A stretch of DNA of 63,456 nucleotides from Rhodospirillaceae bacterium (GTDB lineage: Bacteria > Pseudomonadota > Alphaproteobacteria > Rhodospirillales > Magnetospirillaceae): the NCBI GenBank assembly GCA_031290545.1, contig JAITNJ010000034.1, positions 1 to 63,456 of the forward strand. The letters are read 5' to 3'. Within the stretch, counting starts at the first letter, position 1. Every line of letters starts with the position of its first letter. Positions 42,771-55,232 of this stretch are shown in pieces. The notes under the pieces were generated by a model. The model was not told where the DNA came from. It did no database searches and worked only from the letters and a program-made list of their open reading frames with translations. Made by a program: the position numbers and the translations under genes.

Positions 42771-43274
42771 ATGATTCATGCAGTTGTTGGTATTATTATG
42801 GGAAGTCAATCAGATTGGTCAACTATGCATCATACAGCAGAAATACTTGAGAAACTAAATGTTGTTTATGAAACGTGTATTATTTCAGCACATCGAACCC
42901 CTCAACGACTTTACGATTATGCAAAAAGTGCTAGCAATCGAGGTCTCAAAGTAATTATTGCCGGAGCTGGTTGTGCAGCTCATCTTCCAGGAATGACAGC
43001 AGCATTAACAACCTTGCCTGTCTTTGCCGTGCCAATAGAAAGTAAGGCCCTTAGAGGATTGGATAGTTTATTGTCTATAGTTCAAATGCCTAGTGGTATT
43101 CCAGTTGGAACACTAGCTATAGGCAAGTCTGGGGCCATCAATGCCGGGTTATTAGCGGTAGAAGTACTGGCATTAAGTGACTCATCTTTAACAAAACGAA
43201 TAGAGGATTGGCGATCTAAAGAAACAGCTGCTGTTTCTGAGAAACCTAATAATAATAAAAAATTTCATGTCTGA
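42771..43274 (+). CDS. purE: N5-carboxyaminoimidazole ribonucleotide mutase
   Basis: [40 protein letters not shown]. Confidence 0.97.
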   Translation: MIHAVVGIIMGSQSDWSTMHHTAEILEKLNVVYETCIISAHRTPQRLYDYAKSASNRGLKVIIAGAGCAAHLPGMTAALTTLPVFAVPIESKALRGLDSLLSIVQMPSGIPVGTLAIGKSGAINAGLLAVEVLALSDSSLTKRIEDWRSKETAAVSEKPNNNKKFHV

Positions 43275-44361
43275 TCATATTTCACCATTAGCAACTATAG
43301 GAATTATTGGCGGTGGTCAATTAGGTCGTATGATTGCTTTGGCAGCAGCTCGTTTAGGTTATCGTAGTCATGTTTTTTGTCCTGAAATTAATTGCCCGGC
43401 TTCACATGTAGCACTAACAACCACTGCAACTTACGAAGATCAAAAAGCATTAATAAATTTTGCAAATAATGTTGACGTAGTAACTTTTGAATTTGAAAAT
43501 ATTCCCTTAGAAAGTGTTAGTATTATATCAAAGCACATCAAAGTTCATCCTAATTTACATATTTTAGAAATATCACAAAATCGACTTCTTGAAAAATCAT
43601 TCTTAAATTCTATAGATGTCGCTACAGTAAATTGGTATCCAGTAAAAAATCGTGATGATCTTGAAAATGCTGTTATTACAATAGGAAAACCTTCAGTATT
43701 AAAAACTGCACGCTTTGGATATGATGGTAAAGGTCAGATAAAAATAGATACGCTAATCTCTCTAGATGAAGCTTGGAATGCAATAAATGGAGCTCCGGCA
43801 ATTTTAGAAAGTTTTATTGATTTCAAATATGAAGTGTCAATTATTGTAGCGTGCAGTAGTAATGGAACTACGCGTTGTTTCGATGTTACAGAAAATCGCC
43901 ATCGTGATCATATTCTTTATAAAACCATTGTACCAGCACCAATAACTAAGGATCTAGTGAGACGTATCGAAAAAATAGCCATAAGAATAGCTAAGACGCT
44001 AAATTTAGTTGGTTTATTAGCCGTCGAGTTGTTTGTCACATTAGATGATCAATTATTAGTTAATGAATTGGCACCAAGACCACACAATTCTGGTCATTGG
44101 ACAATAGATGTTTGCGTAACAGATCAATTCGAACAACTAATACGCGCAATTTGTGGATTACCTTTAGGTAGTACGCAACGTCATTCAAATGCAATTATGA
44201 CAAACTTGATCGGAAACGATGTAGATCAATGGTTACAAATTTTGCATCAATCAAATGCTCACCTTCACCTTTATGGAAAAAAAGAAATTCATCAAAATCG
44301 TAAAATGGGTCACGTCACACAAGTAATTCAATTTAATAATAAAATTAATCCTATATCTTAA
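43267..44361 (+). CDS. purK: 5-(carboxyamino)imidazole ribonucleotide synthase
   Basis: [35 protein letters not shown]; overlaps purE. Confidence 0.96.
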   Translation: MSDHISPLATIGIIGGGQLGRMIALAAARLGYRSHVFCPEINCPASHVALTTTATYEDQKALINFANNVDVVTFEFENIPLESVSIISKHIKVHPNLHILEISQNRLLEKSFLNSIDVATVNWYPVKNRDDLENAVITIGKPSVLKTARFGYDGKGQIKIDTLISLDEAWNAINGAPAILESFIDFKYEVSIIVACSSNGTTRCFDVTENRHRDHILYKTIVPAPITKDLVRRIEKIAIRIAKTLNLVGLLAVELFVTLDDQLLVNELAPRPHNSGHWTIDVCVTDQFEQLIRAICGLPLGSTQRHSNAIMTNLIGNDVDQWLQILHQSNAHLHLYGKKEIHQNRKMGHVTQVIQFNNKINPIS

Positions 44362-44502
44362 ATTCAAAATTTGATTATATTTTCTTTTTTATACCGTAAT
44401 ATTTCTATATTATATATAGTGACAATTGTAATCTTCTAGCGACATACCATACATACATAATAATACATATTTACCAATAAACACAAATATGGAATCTTAT
44501 CA

Positions 44503-45150
44503 TTGGAACAATGGATCATTGATTTCGTCAATACTTATGGTCACTTAATTTATATTTTAATTCTTGTTTGGACCTTTCTTGAAGGAGAGACAATCGTACT
44601 TGTAATTGGAACATTAATCTCAAGTAGCGCTGTGCATCTAAATATTTGGTTGCTTATATTATTTGCCATACTAGGAAGTTTTGGCGGTGATCAAACTTGG
44701 TTTTATATCGGTCGCTCTTATGGAATGTCCATACTAAAACGATGGCCTAGCATAAAACGAAAAGTAGGATTCGTTTTAAAATTACTAAGACGTCAAGAAA
44801 CATTTTTTATTCTATCTTTTCGTTTCATATATGGCCTGCGAAATATTAGTCCGTTCATTATAGGCATGACTGGAGTATCTAGAACAAAATTTGTAGCTCT
44901 TAATTTTATAGCTTCTATAGTTTGGGCTAATACATTCGCTTGGGGAGGCTACAGTCTAGGTAGTGTTTTTGAAACTTATTTCGGAACATCTTCACATATA
45001 GCCTCAGTTATTCTAATTATCATCATTTTATTTTTTGCAACAATTAATTGGTTTCGTCAACGTAAAAAAAATATGATTACAGTTACAGTATCTGATAAAT
45101 CATCAATTACTGATGTAATTGATGATTTAGACAGTAAATATACAAATTAG
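44503..45150 (+). CDS. DedA-family membrane protein
   Basis: FLEGETIVLVIG, GDQTWFYIGR, FRFIYGLRNISPFIIGMTG. Confidence 0.9.
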   Translation: MEQWIIDFVNTYGHLIYILILVWTFLEGETIVLVIGTLISSSAVHLNIWLLILFAILGSFGGDQTWFYIGRSYGMSILKRWPSIKRKVGFVLKLLRRQETFFILSFRFIYGLRNISPFIIGMTGVSRTKFVALNFIASIVWANTFAWGGYSLGSVFETYFGTSSHIASVILIIIILFFATINWFRQRKKNMITVTVSDKSSITDVIDDLDSKYTN

Positions 45151-45301
45151 AGTAATTCTGATTAATAAAATCGATTTTTGTTATTAATAATGATTAGTTC
45201 TTTGCATAAAGAATCAATTTATGCTATCTAATAATAAAAATGTTTTTTTGTTGAGCACAAAAATAGTTTCTTGTGCTTTATATTAGGAGTAGTGGCCCGT
45301 C

Positions 45302-45505
45302 GTGCAAGTTCTCGTTCGTGATAATAACGTCGATCAAGCACTTAAAGTAATTAAGAAGAAAATGCAACGTGAAGGTATTTTTCGTGAAATGAAATTACGT
45401 CGTAATTACGAAAAGCCATCTGAGAGACGTGTGCGAGAAAAATCTGAAGCAATTAGACGATTTCATAAGTTAGAACGTAAACGTCTTGAGCGTGAAGGTT
45501 TTTAA
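45302..45505 (+). CDS. rpsU: 30S ribosomal protein S21
   Basis: [56 protein letters not shown] start. Confidence 0.96.
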   Translation: MQVLVRDNNVDQALKVIKKKMQREGIFREMKLRRNYEKPSERRVREKSEAIRRFHKLERKRLEREGF

Positions 45506-45512
45506 TAACAGT

Positions 45513-45554
45513 TACTTCCTGATGTAGATATTCTCAAATATCTACATCAGGAAG
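45513..45554. terminator. Hairpin after rpsU
   Basis: Perfect 19-bp arms ACTTCCTGATGTAGATATT / AATATCTACATCAGGAAGT, 4-nt loop ctca. Confidence 0.85.
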
Positions 45555-45781
45555 TATTCTAAATTTTAGATTTTTACAAAAAGTTGTTTATATTTGTTTC
45601 ATTTTGAATTTCTTACTTTATTTATTGGATCGCAATTTCTTCTTAAAGAGAATTGATGCTATTCGTTGATTGTTTTAAAGAAAATTTTTATTAAAATGCT
45701 TACTTTTATTATTCAATAGTGTTCTCAAGCAAAAAACAATAAAAAGATATAAAAATCAAAAAAGTTTTGAGTGAATGTGGA

Positions 45782-45871
45782 TGGTGCGGTCGAGAAGACT
45801 TGAACTTCCACGGATTTTAACAATCCACAGCGACCTCAACGCTGCGCGTCTACCAACTTCGCCACGACCGC
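45782..45871 (-). tRNA. tRNA-Leu (anticodon GAG), CCA encoded
   Basis: GCGGTCGTGGCGAAGTTGGTAGACGCGCAGCGTTGAGGTCGCTG...GTTCAAGTCTTCTCGACCGCACCA. Confidence 0.95.
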
Positions 45872-46022
45872 TCGTAGCATTCAACAAATATTCAATTAAA
45901 AATTGTTTTATTTGATACTTAGATTTATACACTATAGAGATATAAATATTGCACAAATATAATCTTTATATCAAAAAATTACAAATTTATTTATTTTTAA
46001 AGATCAAATCTATAATTTGATC

Positions 46023-46745
46023 TTATATAATTTTAGAACATGATAATTTAAGAAATAGTGTAGCTATTTGAATATCTTTATTCAACACATCTCTAGATCT
46101 TGCAGCCTCTACATCCTCACCATATAACTTTGTCTGATAGATTTCATCGAGCTGCGAAGCGATAAACACATCTTCTGAAGTTATGTACTCTTCAATCAAA
46201 GCCAATCCTAAAAAAAGTGAACCTGTGGCCAAAACGATATTTTGCAGCACAGTTAATCTTATAAAATCGTACCGCCAAATCGCATCGTGTAAAATTGCAA
46301 TTGTTCTATTAGACTGAACAATCGGAATTACTCCACAAGTTATTTGTATATCTATTTCTAAAATCTTCATTAACCAATCGACTATTGGTTGCCACAACTG
46401 TTTTTGACGTTCAGCTAGATTTTTAGGGGTTCTTGCTCTATAGCATATTAAATCAGTTTCTGCATAATTAAGTAATTGTTGAATTATTGTTGTCTGGTTT
46501 GGAATAACACAATCAAAAACAGTGCTTGCTAACCGAAAAAATGGCATACTTTCGTGATAGATTATTTCACCTTTTATCATCAATTCTTTAGCAATAATTT
46601 CAGCCAATTCGATACACTGAATTATAAGAATATTTCCACATGGAGTTAAAACAAGTTTTTTATCAAGCGCAATACTAAATCCTATATCAGAACTAACAAT
46701 TGTATACTCAGTGTAAAAACGCTTCATAAAGTGAACACCATGCAT
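46023..46745 (-). CDS. ATP12-family F1-ATPase assembly chaperone
   Basis: RFYTEYTIV...FSIALDKKLVLTP; CYRARTPKNLAERQKQLWQPIVDWL. Confidence 0.88.
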   Translation of the reverse strand: MHGVHFMKRFYTEYTIVSSDIGFSIALDKKLVLTPCGNILIIQCIELAEIIAKELMIKGEIIYHESMPFFRLASTVFDCVIPNQTTIIQQLLNYAETDLICYRARTPKNLAERQKQLWQPIVDWLMKILEIDIQITCGVIPIVQSNRTIAILHDAIWRYDFIRLTVLQNIVLATGSLFLGLALIEEYITSEDVFIASQLDEIYQTKLYGEDVEAARSRDVLNKDIQIATLFLKLSCSKII

Positions 46746-47433
46746 AAGAGCTCATCATTAAAAACAAATATAAAATCAGAAAATATAAATTTTTTGTAAA
46801 TAAACCACTATGTAGTGTTAAATTTGATTCGAACAATCGATATTTTTAAAAGATATTTAATTTTTAAAAATCTTTTATTGTATAAAATTAATTACAAATC
46901 AAAATTTCTACGTATGTAGGAAATACATGAAACATTAAACATTATTAAATATTATATATTATTTAATATTACGATCGTTTTATTTAAACGTAATAACTGA
47001 TCAATGAGTTCAATATGATGAAACAAGTATTTTTATTTATTTCATCTAAAATAACTTATAGTTATTCATCTTAATTAGTTATTATACAATGATAATTGAT
47101 AGATGTTTCAATACATCAAACATAAAAAGTTAATTTTTTATTCTTGTTTTCAAAAAATTTGTAGATCTTTTTTATAATCCATCGAAAGAACAGAATTAGA
47201 ATCTAACTGAATACGTTTAGTCCAAACAAATGATTTTGATAGTCACTCTTTCACACAAAAACCAAATTAATAATTCAAATGTAACCAGTTTCACTAATCA
47301 CGATCTTTGAAGCTATAAATTCTATATAACATAATAACGATTTATTCTATAACAAATATTATTGCTATACTTAATATTTTTTAAGATAAGCATCCAAAAT
47401 GTGGACAGTAATCATAAATGAAAGATTTATTAC

Positions 47434-47465
47434 CATTAACTAATAATAAATATTATTAGTTAATG
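47434..47465. terminator. Hairpin downstream of degP
   Basis: 15-bp self-complementary arms CATTAACTAATAATA aa TATTATTAGTTAATG. Confidence 0.45.
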
Positions 47466-47635
47466 TCAGCATAACCGCACATAAAATATAGAAGATAATT
47501 TCTATTATTTAAACATAAATCCAGTAAGTCATTCAAATCAAATAGTATGAATCTTCGATCAACAACTTATTTTTAAATGTTTAAGATATAATCCAACTAG
47601 TTATAGGTAGTATTAGTTTTGATCACAAAAGACAA

Positions 47636-49042
47636 TTAGCCACCAACTGTCAAAGTAAAAATTTTTCCTGACCGTTGAATCATAATTACCCATTTTTTTT
47701 CATGACTGTTGTTCAGTAATGCCTTCAATTTTGATACCAATGTAACAATTTGATCATTGACTTTAACGATCACATCGCCAGGTTGAAATTGTAAATTACT
47801 AGCAATAGTACCGTGTTTAATTCTAATCACTGTAACACCAGATTTTACATACTCGATTCCGAGTTCTTCTGCTAAAGCAGGATTCATATTAGCTAATATA
47901 ATTCCGGCAAATGGATTATTACCAATAATCATGCTAGTATCACGTGGCGGAATTTCTGGCGGAATTTCAAGTTTTATAACAACATTGTGTTTTTGTCCGT
48001 TACGAAAAATTGTCAATTGTGTTTGATTTTCAATATTTAAAGTAGCAATGCGAAAACGTAATGTCTCTGGATCATCTATATTATGATCATTTACTGCCAC
48101 AATCACATCTCCAATTTTAATTTTTGCGCGTTCTGCTGGGCTTCCTTGTTGAATTTCATTTATCAAAACACCATGTGGATGATCAAGTTTCAGCGTTTGA
48201 AACATTTCCGACGTCACTTGTTGAACAGAAACTCCTAACCACGGTCTTATTGATCTACCAATGCGAATAATATCAGTCAATACTGCATTGACCATAGTTG
48301 ATGGAATAGCAAAACCAATACCAACAGAACCACCACCTTCATTAGATGAAAAAATAGTACTATTAATTCCAACTAAACGTCCCTGAAGATCAACTAAAGC
48401 ACCGCCAGAATTTCCTGGATTAATTGCCGCATCTATCTGAATAAAAGATCGAACATCAGAACCACCGACAGTTGTTCTTGCTAAAGCCGAAACAATTCCC
48501 ATAGTTACTGTTTGACCAACACCAAACGGATTGCCAATAGCAAGGACGACATCGCCAATTTCAAGAACATCAGAATCACCAAGTTCTAATACAGGCAATT
48601 TTTGATTTCCAGTATTAATTTTAAGTATAGCAAGATCAGTTCGCTCATCGGCGCCAATTAATGTAGCTTCAAATTCACGACGATCAGATAGTACTACTAT
48701 AATTTCGTCAGAATCACGAATAACATGATTGTTTGTAACTATTATTCCATTAGATCTAACGATTACTCCGGATCCTAAAGAACGTTGCACTCGCTCTTGC
48801 GATAATCCCATTTGATTTCCAAAGAAATGACGAAAAAAAGAATCATTAAATATAGGTAAAGTATCACGAACTATTTTTCTGGTATAGATATTAACAACGG
48901 CATGGGCTACTTGTTTTACTACCGGTGAAAAACTCATTCGCAACTGCTGCTGCGAAATGACTTGATCACCTACCACAGATTCAGTTCGAATTATTAAAAC
49001 AACGGTCATGAAAAGAAATAACAAGCCACGATGTACTGTCAT
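47636..49042 (-). CDS. degP: DegP/HtrA-type periplasmic serine protease with two PDZ domains
   Basis: TNNHVI, DLAILKI, GNSGGALVD catalytic motifs; PDZ segments. Confidence 0.94.
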   Translation of the reverse strand: MTVHRGLLFLFMTVVLIIRTESVVGDQVISQQQLRMSFSPVVKQVAHAVVNIYTRKIVRDTLPIFNDSFFRHFFGNQMGLSQERVQRSLGSGVIVRSNGIIVTNNHVIRDSDEIIVVLSDRREFEATLIGADERTDLAILKINTGNQKLPVLELGDSDVLEIGDVVLAIGNPFGVGQTVTMGIVSALARTTVGGSDVRSFIQIDAAINPGNSGGALVDLQGRLVGINSTIFSSNEGGGSVGIGFAIPSTMVNAVLTDIIRIGRSIRPWLGVSVQQVTSEMFQTLKLDHPHGVLINEIQQGSPAERAKIKIGDVIVAVNDHNIDDPETLRFRIATLNIENQTQLTIFRNGQKHNVVIKLEIPPEIPPRDTSMIIGNNPFAGIILANMNPALAEELGIEYVKSGVTVIRIKHGTIASNLQFQPGDVIVKVNDQIVTLVSKLKALLNNSHEKKWVIMIQRSGKIFTLTVGG

Positions 49043-49218
49043 GGCAAATTCACTTGACTACTATAAGCATATGTAAATTATAACAACAGCAACTCAACAC
49101 CGACAAAAAGACAGGATTTTATTATTATAGTTTTTTCAACGCAAGATGACGTATTATAAAACAACACATCTTATTACTATTAAAGTACGATCTTCTAATA
49201 GCTAAATTATACTATAAA

Positions 49219-49644
49219 TTAATTCGTATTACCATTTTTCTCAACTGCATCTCGCTTAAAACCACTATTCAAACCCTTAGCTAAAATATCACGATCTACC
49301 AACTCGATGATAGACATCTGCGCTGAATCACCATAACGAAAACCAGACTTTAAAATACGAGTATAACCACCATTACGGTTCTTGTATCGTTCGGCTATAA
49401 ATGAAAATAGTTTATCAACAATCTTTCTATCATGCAAAAAAGCAATAACTTTTCTTCTAGCATGCAAATCACCACATTTACTAATAGTAATGAGTTTTTC
49501 AACTATTGGGCGCAAATCCTTAGCCTTAGATAATGTTGTCTTAATCTGTTCGTGTTTTATCAGAGCATGAGACATGGCACTAAATAACGCTTTTCGAGAA
49601 GTGCTAGTACGATTCAATTTACGGCCACTTATACCATGACGCAT
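49219..49644 (-). CDS. rplQ: 50S ribosomal protein L17
   Basis: [24 protein letters not shown]. Confidence 0.97.
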   Translation of the reverse strand: MRHGISGRKLNRTSTSRKALFSAMSHALIKHEQIKTTLSKAKDLRPIVEKLITISKCGDLHARRKVIAFLHDRKIVDKLFSFIAERYKNRNGGYTRILKSGFRYGDSAQMSIIELVDRDILAKGLNSGFKRDAVEKNGNTN

Positions 49645-49764
49645 ATACTTTTATCTCCTATTAATATTTAATAACAAAATTTTTTATTTATTAAACAAGT
49701 AACAATTAAAAATAAACGACTACTCTTATTTACAAGAAATTAAAAAATATTATGATCAATGTAA

Positions 49765-50787
49765 TTAATATGGATCTTCAAGCTTTTTAGCTAACTCTTC
49801 AATATCGTTAGGCGGCCAATTTAAATTCTTCATACCAAGATGCAAATTCATCTGAGACAATACTTCTTTAATCTCATTTAACGACTTACGGCCGAAATTT
49901 GGTGTTCGCAACATTTCAACATCAGTTTTTTGAACCAAATCACCAATATAAACAATGTTATCATTTTTGAGACAATTAGCCGATCGAACAGATAACTCTA
50001 AATCATCAACCATGCGTAACAAATTCTTATTAAAAAATGACTCATTGTTATTTTTTTCTTCAACAACAGTCAATTTTTCCTCAAAATTTATAAAAACTTG
50101 TAGCTGATCCTGTAAGATTCTAGCGGCTAAAGCGACAGCATCTTCTGGTGTAACTGCACCATTAGTCTCAATAATCATAGATAACTTATCATAATCAGTA
50201 ATTCTTCCAACTCGAGTATTCTCTACTTTGTATGCTACTTTACGAATAGGTGAAAAGATCGCATCAATCGGAATTAGAGTAATTGGAGAATCTTCTGGGC
50301 GATTTTTTGATGCAGGAACATAACCCTTCCCAGACTCTACCATTAATTCCATGTTAAGAGAGGCGCTTTCATTGAGAGTACACAGAACCAACTCAGGATT
50401 CATAATTTCAATATCATGCCCTGTTTCTATCATTCCTGCAGTAACTTCTCCTGCACAATTAGCATGCAATATCATTCGTTTTTGGTTTCCTACTTCTCCA
50501 TGCATTCTAATACCAAGAGTCTTAATATTCAAAATAATATCAGTGACATCTTCCCGAACTCCTGAAATCGATGAAAATTCATGCAATACATTATCTATAT
50601 GAATTGCAGTTACCGCTGCTCCCTGTATTGATGATAACAAAATACGACGAAGTGCATTACCTAAAGTAAAACCAAAACCTCGCTCCAACGGTTCAATAAC
50701 TATCGTAGCACTTCTTGCAACGTCATCGCCACTTTCGATTAAAGGCTTGTTTGGCTTAATCAATTCCTGCCAGTTACTTTGAATCAC
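49765..50787 (-). CDS. rpoA: RNA polymerase alpha subunit
   Basis: [38 protein letters not shown]. Confidence 0.98.
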   Translation of the reverse strand: MIQSNWQELIKPNKPLIESGDDVARSATIVIEPLERGFGFTLGNALRRILLSSIQGAAVTAIHIDNVLHEFSSISGVREDVTDIILNIKTLGIRMHGEVGNQKRMILHANCAGEVTAGMIETGHDIEIMNPELVLCTLNESASLNMELMVESGKGYVPASKNRPEDSPITLIPIDAIFSPIRKVAYKVENTRVGRITDYDKLSMIIETNGAVTPEDAVALAARILQDQLQVFINFEEKLTVVEEKNNNESFFNKNLLRMVDDLELSVRSANCLKNDNIVYIGDLVQKTDVEMLRTPNFGRKSLNEIKEVLSQMNLHLGMKNLNWPPNDIEELAKKLEDPY

Positions 50788-50858
50788 GAGTACGACCTCT
50801 TTTTTTAGTTTAGAATTAATTCTTTAAAATATCAATCCATTACTGATACACATATTTT

Positions 50859-51251
50859 TCATACACGACGACGTTTTCTAGGACGACATCCATTGTGTGG
50901 AATTGGCGTTACATCTCGAATTGCTGTAATAGAAAAGCCAACAGATTGCAATGCGCGCAAAGCAGATTCACGTCCAGATCCTAGACCTTTTACTTCGACT
51001 TCTAGAGTACGCATACCATGCTCAGAAGCCTTACGGCCAGCATCTTCAGCTGCAACCTGAGCGGCATAAGGAGTTGATTTTCTCGATCCCTTAAAACCAT
51101 GCATACCAGACGAAGACCAAGCAATGGTGTTCCCTTTCACATCAGTAATGGTAATCATCGTATTATTGAACGTAGCATTAACATGTGCTACACCAAAAAC
51201 AATGTTTTTACGTTCACGTAGACGTAAACGTTGAGTAATCACCTTAGGCAT
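50859..51251 (-). CDS. rpsK: 30S ribosomal protein S11
   Basis: [15 protein letters not shown]...[29 protein letters not shown] start preferred over track start 51317. Confidence 0.97.
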   Translation of the reverse strand: MPKVITQRLRLRERKNIVFGVAHVNATFNNTMITITDVKGNTIAWSSSGMHGFKGSRKSTPYAAQVAAEDAGRKASEHGMRTLEVEVKGLGSGRESALRALQSVGFSITAIRDVTPIPHNGCRPRKRRRV

Positions 51252-51255
51252 AATA

Positions 51256-51633
51256 TTATTTTGTAACCTTTTTCTTGCCTGCAATCGATTTTGCTGGACC
51301 CTTACGAGTATGTGCATTGGTATGAGTACGCTGACCGCGTACAGGAAGACCGCGACGATGACGCAGACCGCGATAACAACTTAGATCCATCAACCTCTTT
51401 ATATTTATAGCAACTTCACGGTGAAGATCGCCCTCAACGCTGTATTCACGATCAATCAATTCACGAATCATCAAAACTTCATCGTTAGAAAGTTGATTAA
51501 CACGTCTAGTTTCTGGAATTCCAATCTTATCGACAATCTGCCGAGCTTTGGTATTTCCAATTCCATGAATATATGTTAATGCAATTAACACCAATTTATT
51601 GGTAGGAATATTAACCCCAGCTATTCGTGCCAA
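51256..51633 (-). CDS. rpsM: 30S ribosomal protein S13
   Basis: [37 protein letters not shown]. Confidence 0.98.
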   Translation of the reverse strand: MARIAGVNIPTNKLVLIALTYIHGIGNTKARQIVDKIGIPETRRVNQLSNDEVLMIRELIDREYSVEGDLHREVAINIKRLMDLSCYRGLRHRRGLPVRGQRTHTNAHTRKGPAKSIAGKKKVTK

Positions 51634-51731
51634 GACTGATTACCCTTTCAATCACTTAATATAAAAACTTCTTCATTTAATATAAGAAGAACTAAAGAGG
51701 ATATTTTATTAAGATTTATTATCTTTGTCAA

Positions 51732-52388
51732 TCAATCGATAAACATATCAATGATATCAATTAATTGTTTAGTTACTTTTTCAATTGACATGGTTCCATC
51801 GACTATTTTTAATATACCACTTTTTTTATAAAATGAGATGATCTGTTCTGTCTGAAAATGGTATGTATTCAATCGTGAGAACAAAGTTTCTGCATTGTCA
51901 TCAATACGTCTACTGAATTCAGTACCATTACAAACATCGCATTTACCATCTATTTTTGGATAATTAAATTTATCGTTATAGCCTGCCATACATTTGACAC
52001 ATGTAAAACGACCAGCAATCCTATCAATAATTAGTTCATCAGGAACTTTGATTTCAATCGCAATATCTATGGTAATTTTTTTCTTAGCTAATATCGCATA
52101 AAGAGCCTCAGCTTGAGCTATAGTTCTTGGAAATCCATCAAGAATAAAACCGTATTCAACATCATGGTGACTAATACGTTCTGATATAATGTCTATTACG
52201 ATCTCATCATATACCAATTTTCCAGCTTCTATTATTACTTTAACTTTTTTACCAATATCACTACCAGATACTATAGCATCTCTTAGCATATCACCAGTCG
52301 ACAATCTAACAAGATTATATGTATATTTCAGTCTCTCGGCTTGTGTTCCCTTACCACTACCAGGTGGTCCTAATAGAATTAATCTCAT
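51732..52388 (-). CDS. adk: Adenylate kinase
   Basis: LLGPPGSGKGTQAERL, DGFPRTIAQAEAL, zinc-type CVKCMAGY...CDVC lid. Confidence 0.97.
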   Translation of the reverse strand: MRLILLGPPGSGKGTQAERLKYTYNLVRLSTGDMLRDAIVSGSDIGKKVKVIIEAGKLVYDEIVIDIISERISHHDVEYGFILDGFPRTIAQAEALYAILAKKKITIDIAIEIKVPDELIIDRIAGRFTCVKCMAGYNDKFNYPKIDGKCDVCNGTEFSRRIDDNAETLFSRLNTYHFQTEQIISFYKKSGILKIVDGTMSIEKVTKQLIDIIDMFID

Positions 52389-52395
52389 ATCAATT

Positions 52396-53739
52396 TTATT
52401 TTTTTCGTAACTTAGATTTCTTAATCAAAGATTCGTATTGATGCGCTAAAAGATGTGATTGTATCTGTGATACAGTATCTATAGTCACAGTTACTACGAT
52501 CAATAAACTAGTACCTCCAAAATAGAATGGTACTGAAAATCGACTTATTAAAATTTCTGGAAGAATAGATACGCTAGATAAATAAGTAGCGCCAACTATC
52601 GTTAGGCGTGTTAAAACATAATCAAGATGATCTGCGGTATTTGCGCCAGGTCTAATGCCTGGAATAAATCCACCATTTTTTTTAAGATTATCAGATGTCT
52701 CCACTGGATTAAATACGATCGATGTATAAAAGAAAGCAAAAAAAATGATCAATCCAAGATATAGAATCAAATATAGCGGCTGTCCGTGACTCAATAAAGT
52801 AGCAATAGTACCTAGCCACTCTTGATCATTCTTAGTAAGAAAACCAGATACTGTAACAGGCATTAATAAAATAGAACTAGCAAAGATTGGCGGAATTACA
52901 CCAGATGTATTAATTTTAAGTGGCAAATGAGATGCATCACCAGCATAAATCTTATTACCAATCTGTCTATTTGGATATTGAATTATAATTCGTCTATGTG
53001 CACGTTCTACATATACAATCAAAACAATGACGCCTATAATCATAATAATCAAAAAAGCAATAAGTATTGCTGACAAAGCACCAGTACGACCCAATTCTAG
53101 AGTACTGATAATAGCATTCGGAAGATTAGCTACAATACCAACAAATATAATCAATGAAGTGCCATTACCAATTCCACGCGCAGTAATTTGTTCTCCAAGC
53201 CACATCAAGAACATTGTACCACCTACCAGCGTTATAACTGTTGTAAATCGAAAGAATCCTCCAGGATCAAAAACAGCCAAAGCACCGTTATTACCAGCAG
53301 TCATCATTTCCAAACCCACAGCAATTCCATATGCTTGGATCATAGCAATTAATACTGTAAAATATCGTGTATATTGATTGATCTTTTTACGACCTTGCGC
53401 ACCTTCTTTCTTGAGCAATTCTAGGGATGGCACTGCAGTTGTCATTAGTTGCATTATTATCGATGATGAAATATATGGCATGATATTTAGTGCAAAAATA
53501 GTCATTCGAGACAATGCACCACCAGCCAACATGTCAAACATGCCGAGAATACCATTTTTAGAATTGCTAAAAAAATTAACTAGTACATGTGGATCGACTC
53601 CTGGAATAGGAATCCAAGTTCCAAATCTATATACAATTAAAGTAATTAAGGTAAACCAAATACGCTTCTTAAGTTCGATCGCTTTGGAAAAAACACCAAA
53701 ATTCAAATTGGCAACAAGCTGCTCATAGGCAGATGCCAT
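52396..53739 (-). CDS. secY: Protein translocase subunit SecY
   Basis: KRIWFTLITLIVYRFGTWIPIPGVD; polytopic; track start 53751, MASAYEQL start preferred. Confidence 0.97.
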   Translation of the reverse strand: MASAYEQLVANLNFGVFSKAIELKKRIWFTLITLIVYRFGTWIPIPGVDPHVLVNFFSNSKNGILGMFDMLAGGALSRMTIFALNIMPYISSSIIMQLMTTAVPSLELLKKEGAQGRKKINQYTRYFTVLIAMIQAYGIAVGLEMMTAGNNGALAVFDPGGFFRFTTVITLVGGTMFLMWLGEQITARGIGNGTSLIIFVGIVANLPNAIISTLELGRTGALSAILIAFLIIMIIGVIVLIVYVERAHRRIIIQYPNRQIGNKIYAGDASHLPLKINTSGVIPPIFASSILLMPVTVSGFLTKNDQEWLGTIATLLSHGQPLYLILYLGLIIFFAFFYTSIVFNPVETSDNLKKNGGFIPGIRPGANTADHLDYVLTRLTIVGATYLSSVSILPEILISRFSVPFYFGGTSLLIVVTVTIDTVSQIQSHLLAHQYESLIKKSKLRKK

Positions 53740-53882
53740 ACCGATCTCCAAATATTAATGATTAAAATTCCAACACAACTAGATATGAATGATAATCTTA
53801 TTTATCAATTTATCTACTAATAAATAATAACATAACAATTATATATAATTCTAATATTGACCTTAGTTAGTCAAAAATATTT

Positions 53883-54368
53883 TTAATTTACAGTTTCATG
53901 TGTAATTTTTGTAGCTTTTACAATAACTACGCCGCCAGCTTTCTCTATTGCAGCACGAGCAGAAGATGTTATCCCAGCAACTTCAATAATAATTGAACTT
54001 TTTAATTTACCTCTACCAAGCAATCTAACGCCATTTTTTATTCGTGTAATAATTTTTGACGCTAAAAGATCATCGGCGGTAATTTTATTCTCAATATTCA
54101 GTTTGTCACAGTCAATTGCTCTCTGTAAAAAATCAAGATTTAATTCAGTGTAATTCAACCGAAATAAATTTTTAAATCCTCGCCTTGGCAAACGCCTATA
54201 AATCGGCATTTGACCTCCCTCAAAACCATTAATAGCTACACCAGTTCTAGATGACTGTCCCTTAACACCACGTCCAGCAGTTTTACCCTTACCAGAGCCA
54301 ATACCACGACCAACACGCAAATGTTTTCTGCTAGCTCCTGCATTATCGCGAAGATCATTAAGTTTCAT
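53883..54368 (-). CDS. rplO: 50S ribosomal protein L15
   Basis: RVGRGIGSGKGKTAGRGVKGQSSR; FEGGQMPIYRRLPRRGF. Confidence 0.97.
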   Translation of the reverse strand: MKLNDLRDNAGASRKHLRVGRGIGSGKGKTAGRGVKGQSSRTGVAINGFEGGQMPIYRRLPRRGFKNLFRLNYTELNLDFLQRAIDCDKLNIENKITADDLLASKIITRIKNGVRLLGRGKLKSSIIIEVAGITSSARAAIEKAGGVVIVKATKITHETVN

Positions 54369-54374
54369 TCCAAA

Positions 54375-54584
54375 TTATTCCTCTTCAATTTGCACTAAAT
54401 GACGTACTTTTTCAATCATACCACGAATAGATGGTGTATTTTTTAACTCACGACTACGATTCAATTTATTTAGACCAAGTCCAATCAATGTCGCTCTTTG
54501 ATCAGCAGGACGGCCAATAGGACTAGCGATTTGAGTAACTTTTATAGTTTTAGGAACGTCTACAATAGTAAATTTTTTGACCAT
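54375..54584 (-). CDS. rpmD: 50S ribosomal protein L30
   Basis: [28 protein letters not shown]. Confidence 0.95.
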   Translation of the reverse strand: MVKKFTIVDVPKTIKVTQIASPIGRPADQRATLIGLGLNKLNRSRELKNTPSIRGMIEKVRHLVQIEEE

Positions 54585-54617
54585 AAACTTCCATCCTTGA
54601 TAGGAAAACTAATTAAT

Positions 54618-55217
54618 CTATACAATATCGTCACGACAACAAATTATTTCACTAACATTTTTATCACGCTTAGAAGCTATCGCTAATGGACTAAACATAT
54701 TAATCAATGCATTAAATGTAGCCTTAATCATATTGTGTGGATTAGATGTACCGATACATTTAGCTACCACATCCTGAACGCCCATAGTTTCAAATATAGC
54801 ACGCATCGATCCACCTGCAATAATACCAGTACCAGACGGAGCTGATCGTAATATGACATGCCCAGCACCAAAATAACCATGTACATCATGGTGAATCGTG
54901 CGGCCTTCATGTAATATTACATGAATCATATTACGTCTTGCTCGATCTGACGCCTTACGAATAGCTATTGGAACCTCACGAGCCTTACCAGATCCATAAC
55001 CAACACTACCATTTTCGTCTCCAACAACTACTAAAGCAACAAAAGCAAATCTCCTACCTCCCTTAACCACTTTAGAAACACGATTTATGTGTACTAGTTT
55101 ATCAATAAAATTACTTTCTTCATTTTGCGTTTGATTATTTCGTGTAGCTCGATTATTAGAACTACGATTATTACGATTTGAACGCTCACCACGCTCAGTA
55201 TTTAGTATATGTACCAT
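54618..55217 (-). CDS. rpsE: 30S ribosomal protein S5
   Basis: [43 protein letters not shown]. Confidence 0.97.
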   Translation of the reverse strand: MVHILNTERGERSNRNNRSSNNRATRNNQTQNEESNFIDKLVHINRVSKVVKGGRRFAFVALVVVGDENGSVGYGSGKAREVPIAIRKASDRARRNMIHVILHEGRTIHHDVHGYFGAGHVILRSAPSGTGIIAGGSMRAIFETMGVQDVVAKCIGTSNPHNMIKATFNALINMFSPLAIASKRDKNVSEIICCRDDIV

Positions 55218-55232
55218 TTCTTTTATGATTCC

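Noticed and set aside
45756-45956. 66-aa minus-strand ORF
   Set aside because: Overlaps the clear tRNA-Leu(GAG) gene; spurious.
53027-53728. Two long plus-strand ORFs (116 aa each) antisense to secY
   Set aside because: Shadow frames of a conserved membrane-protein gene; no independent support. The same applies to other antisense ORFs in the ribosomal operons.
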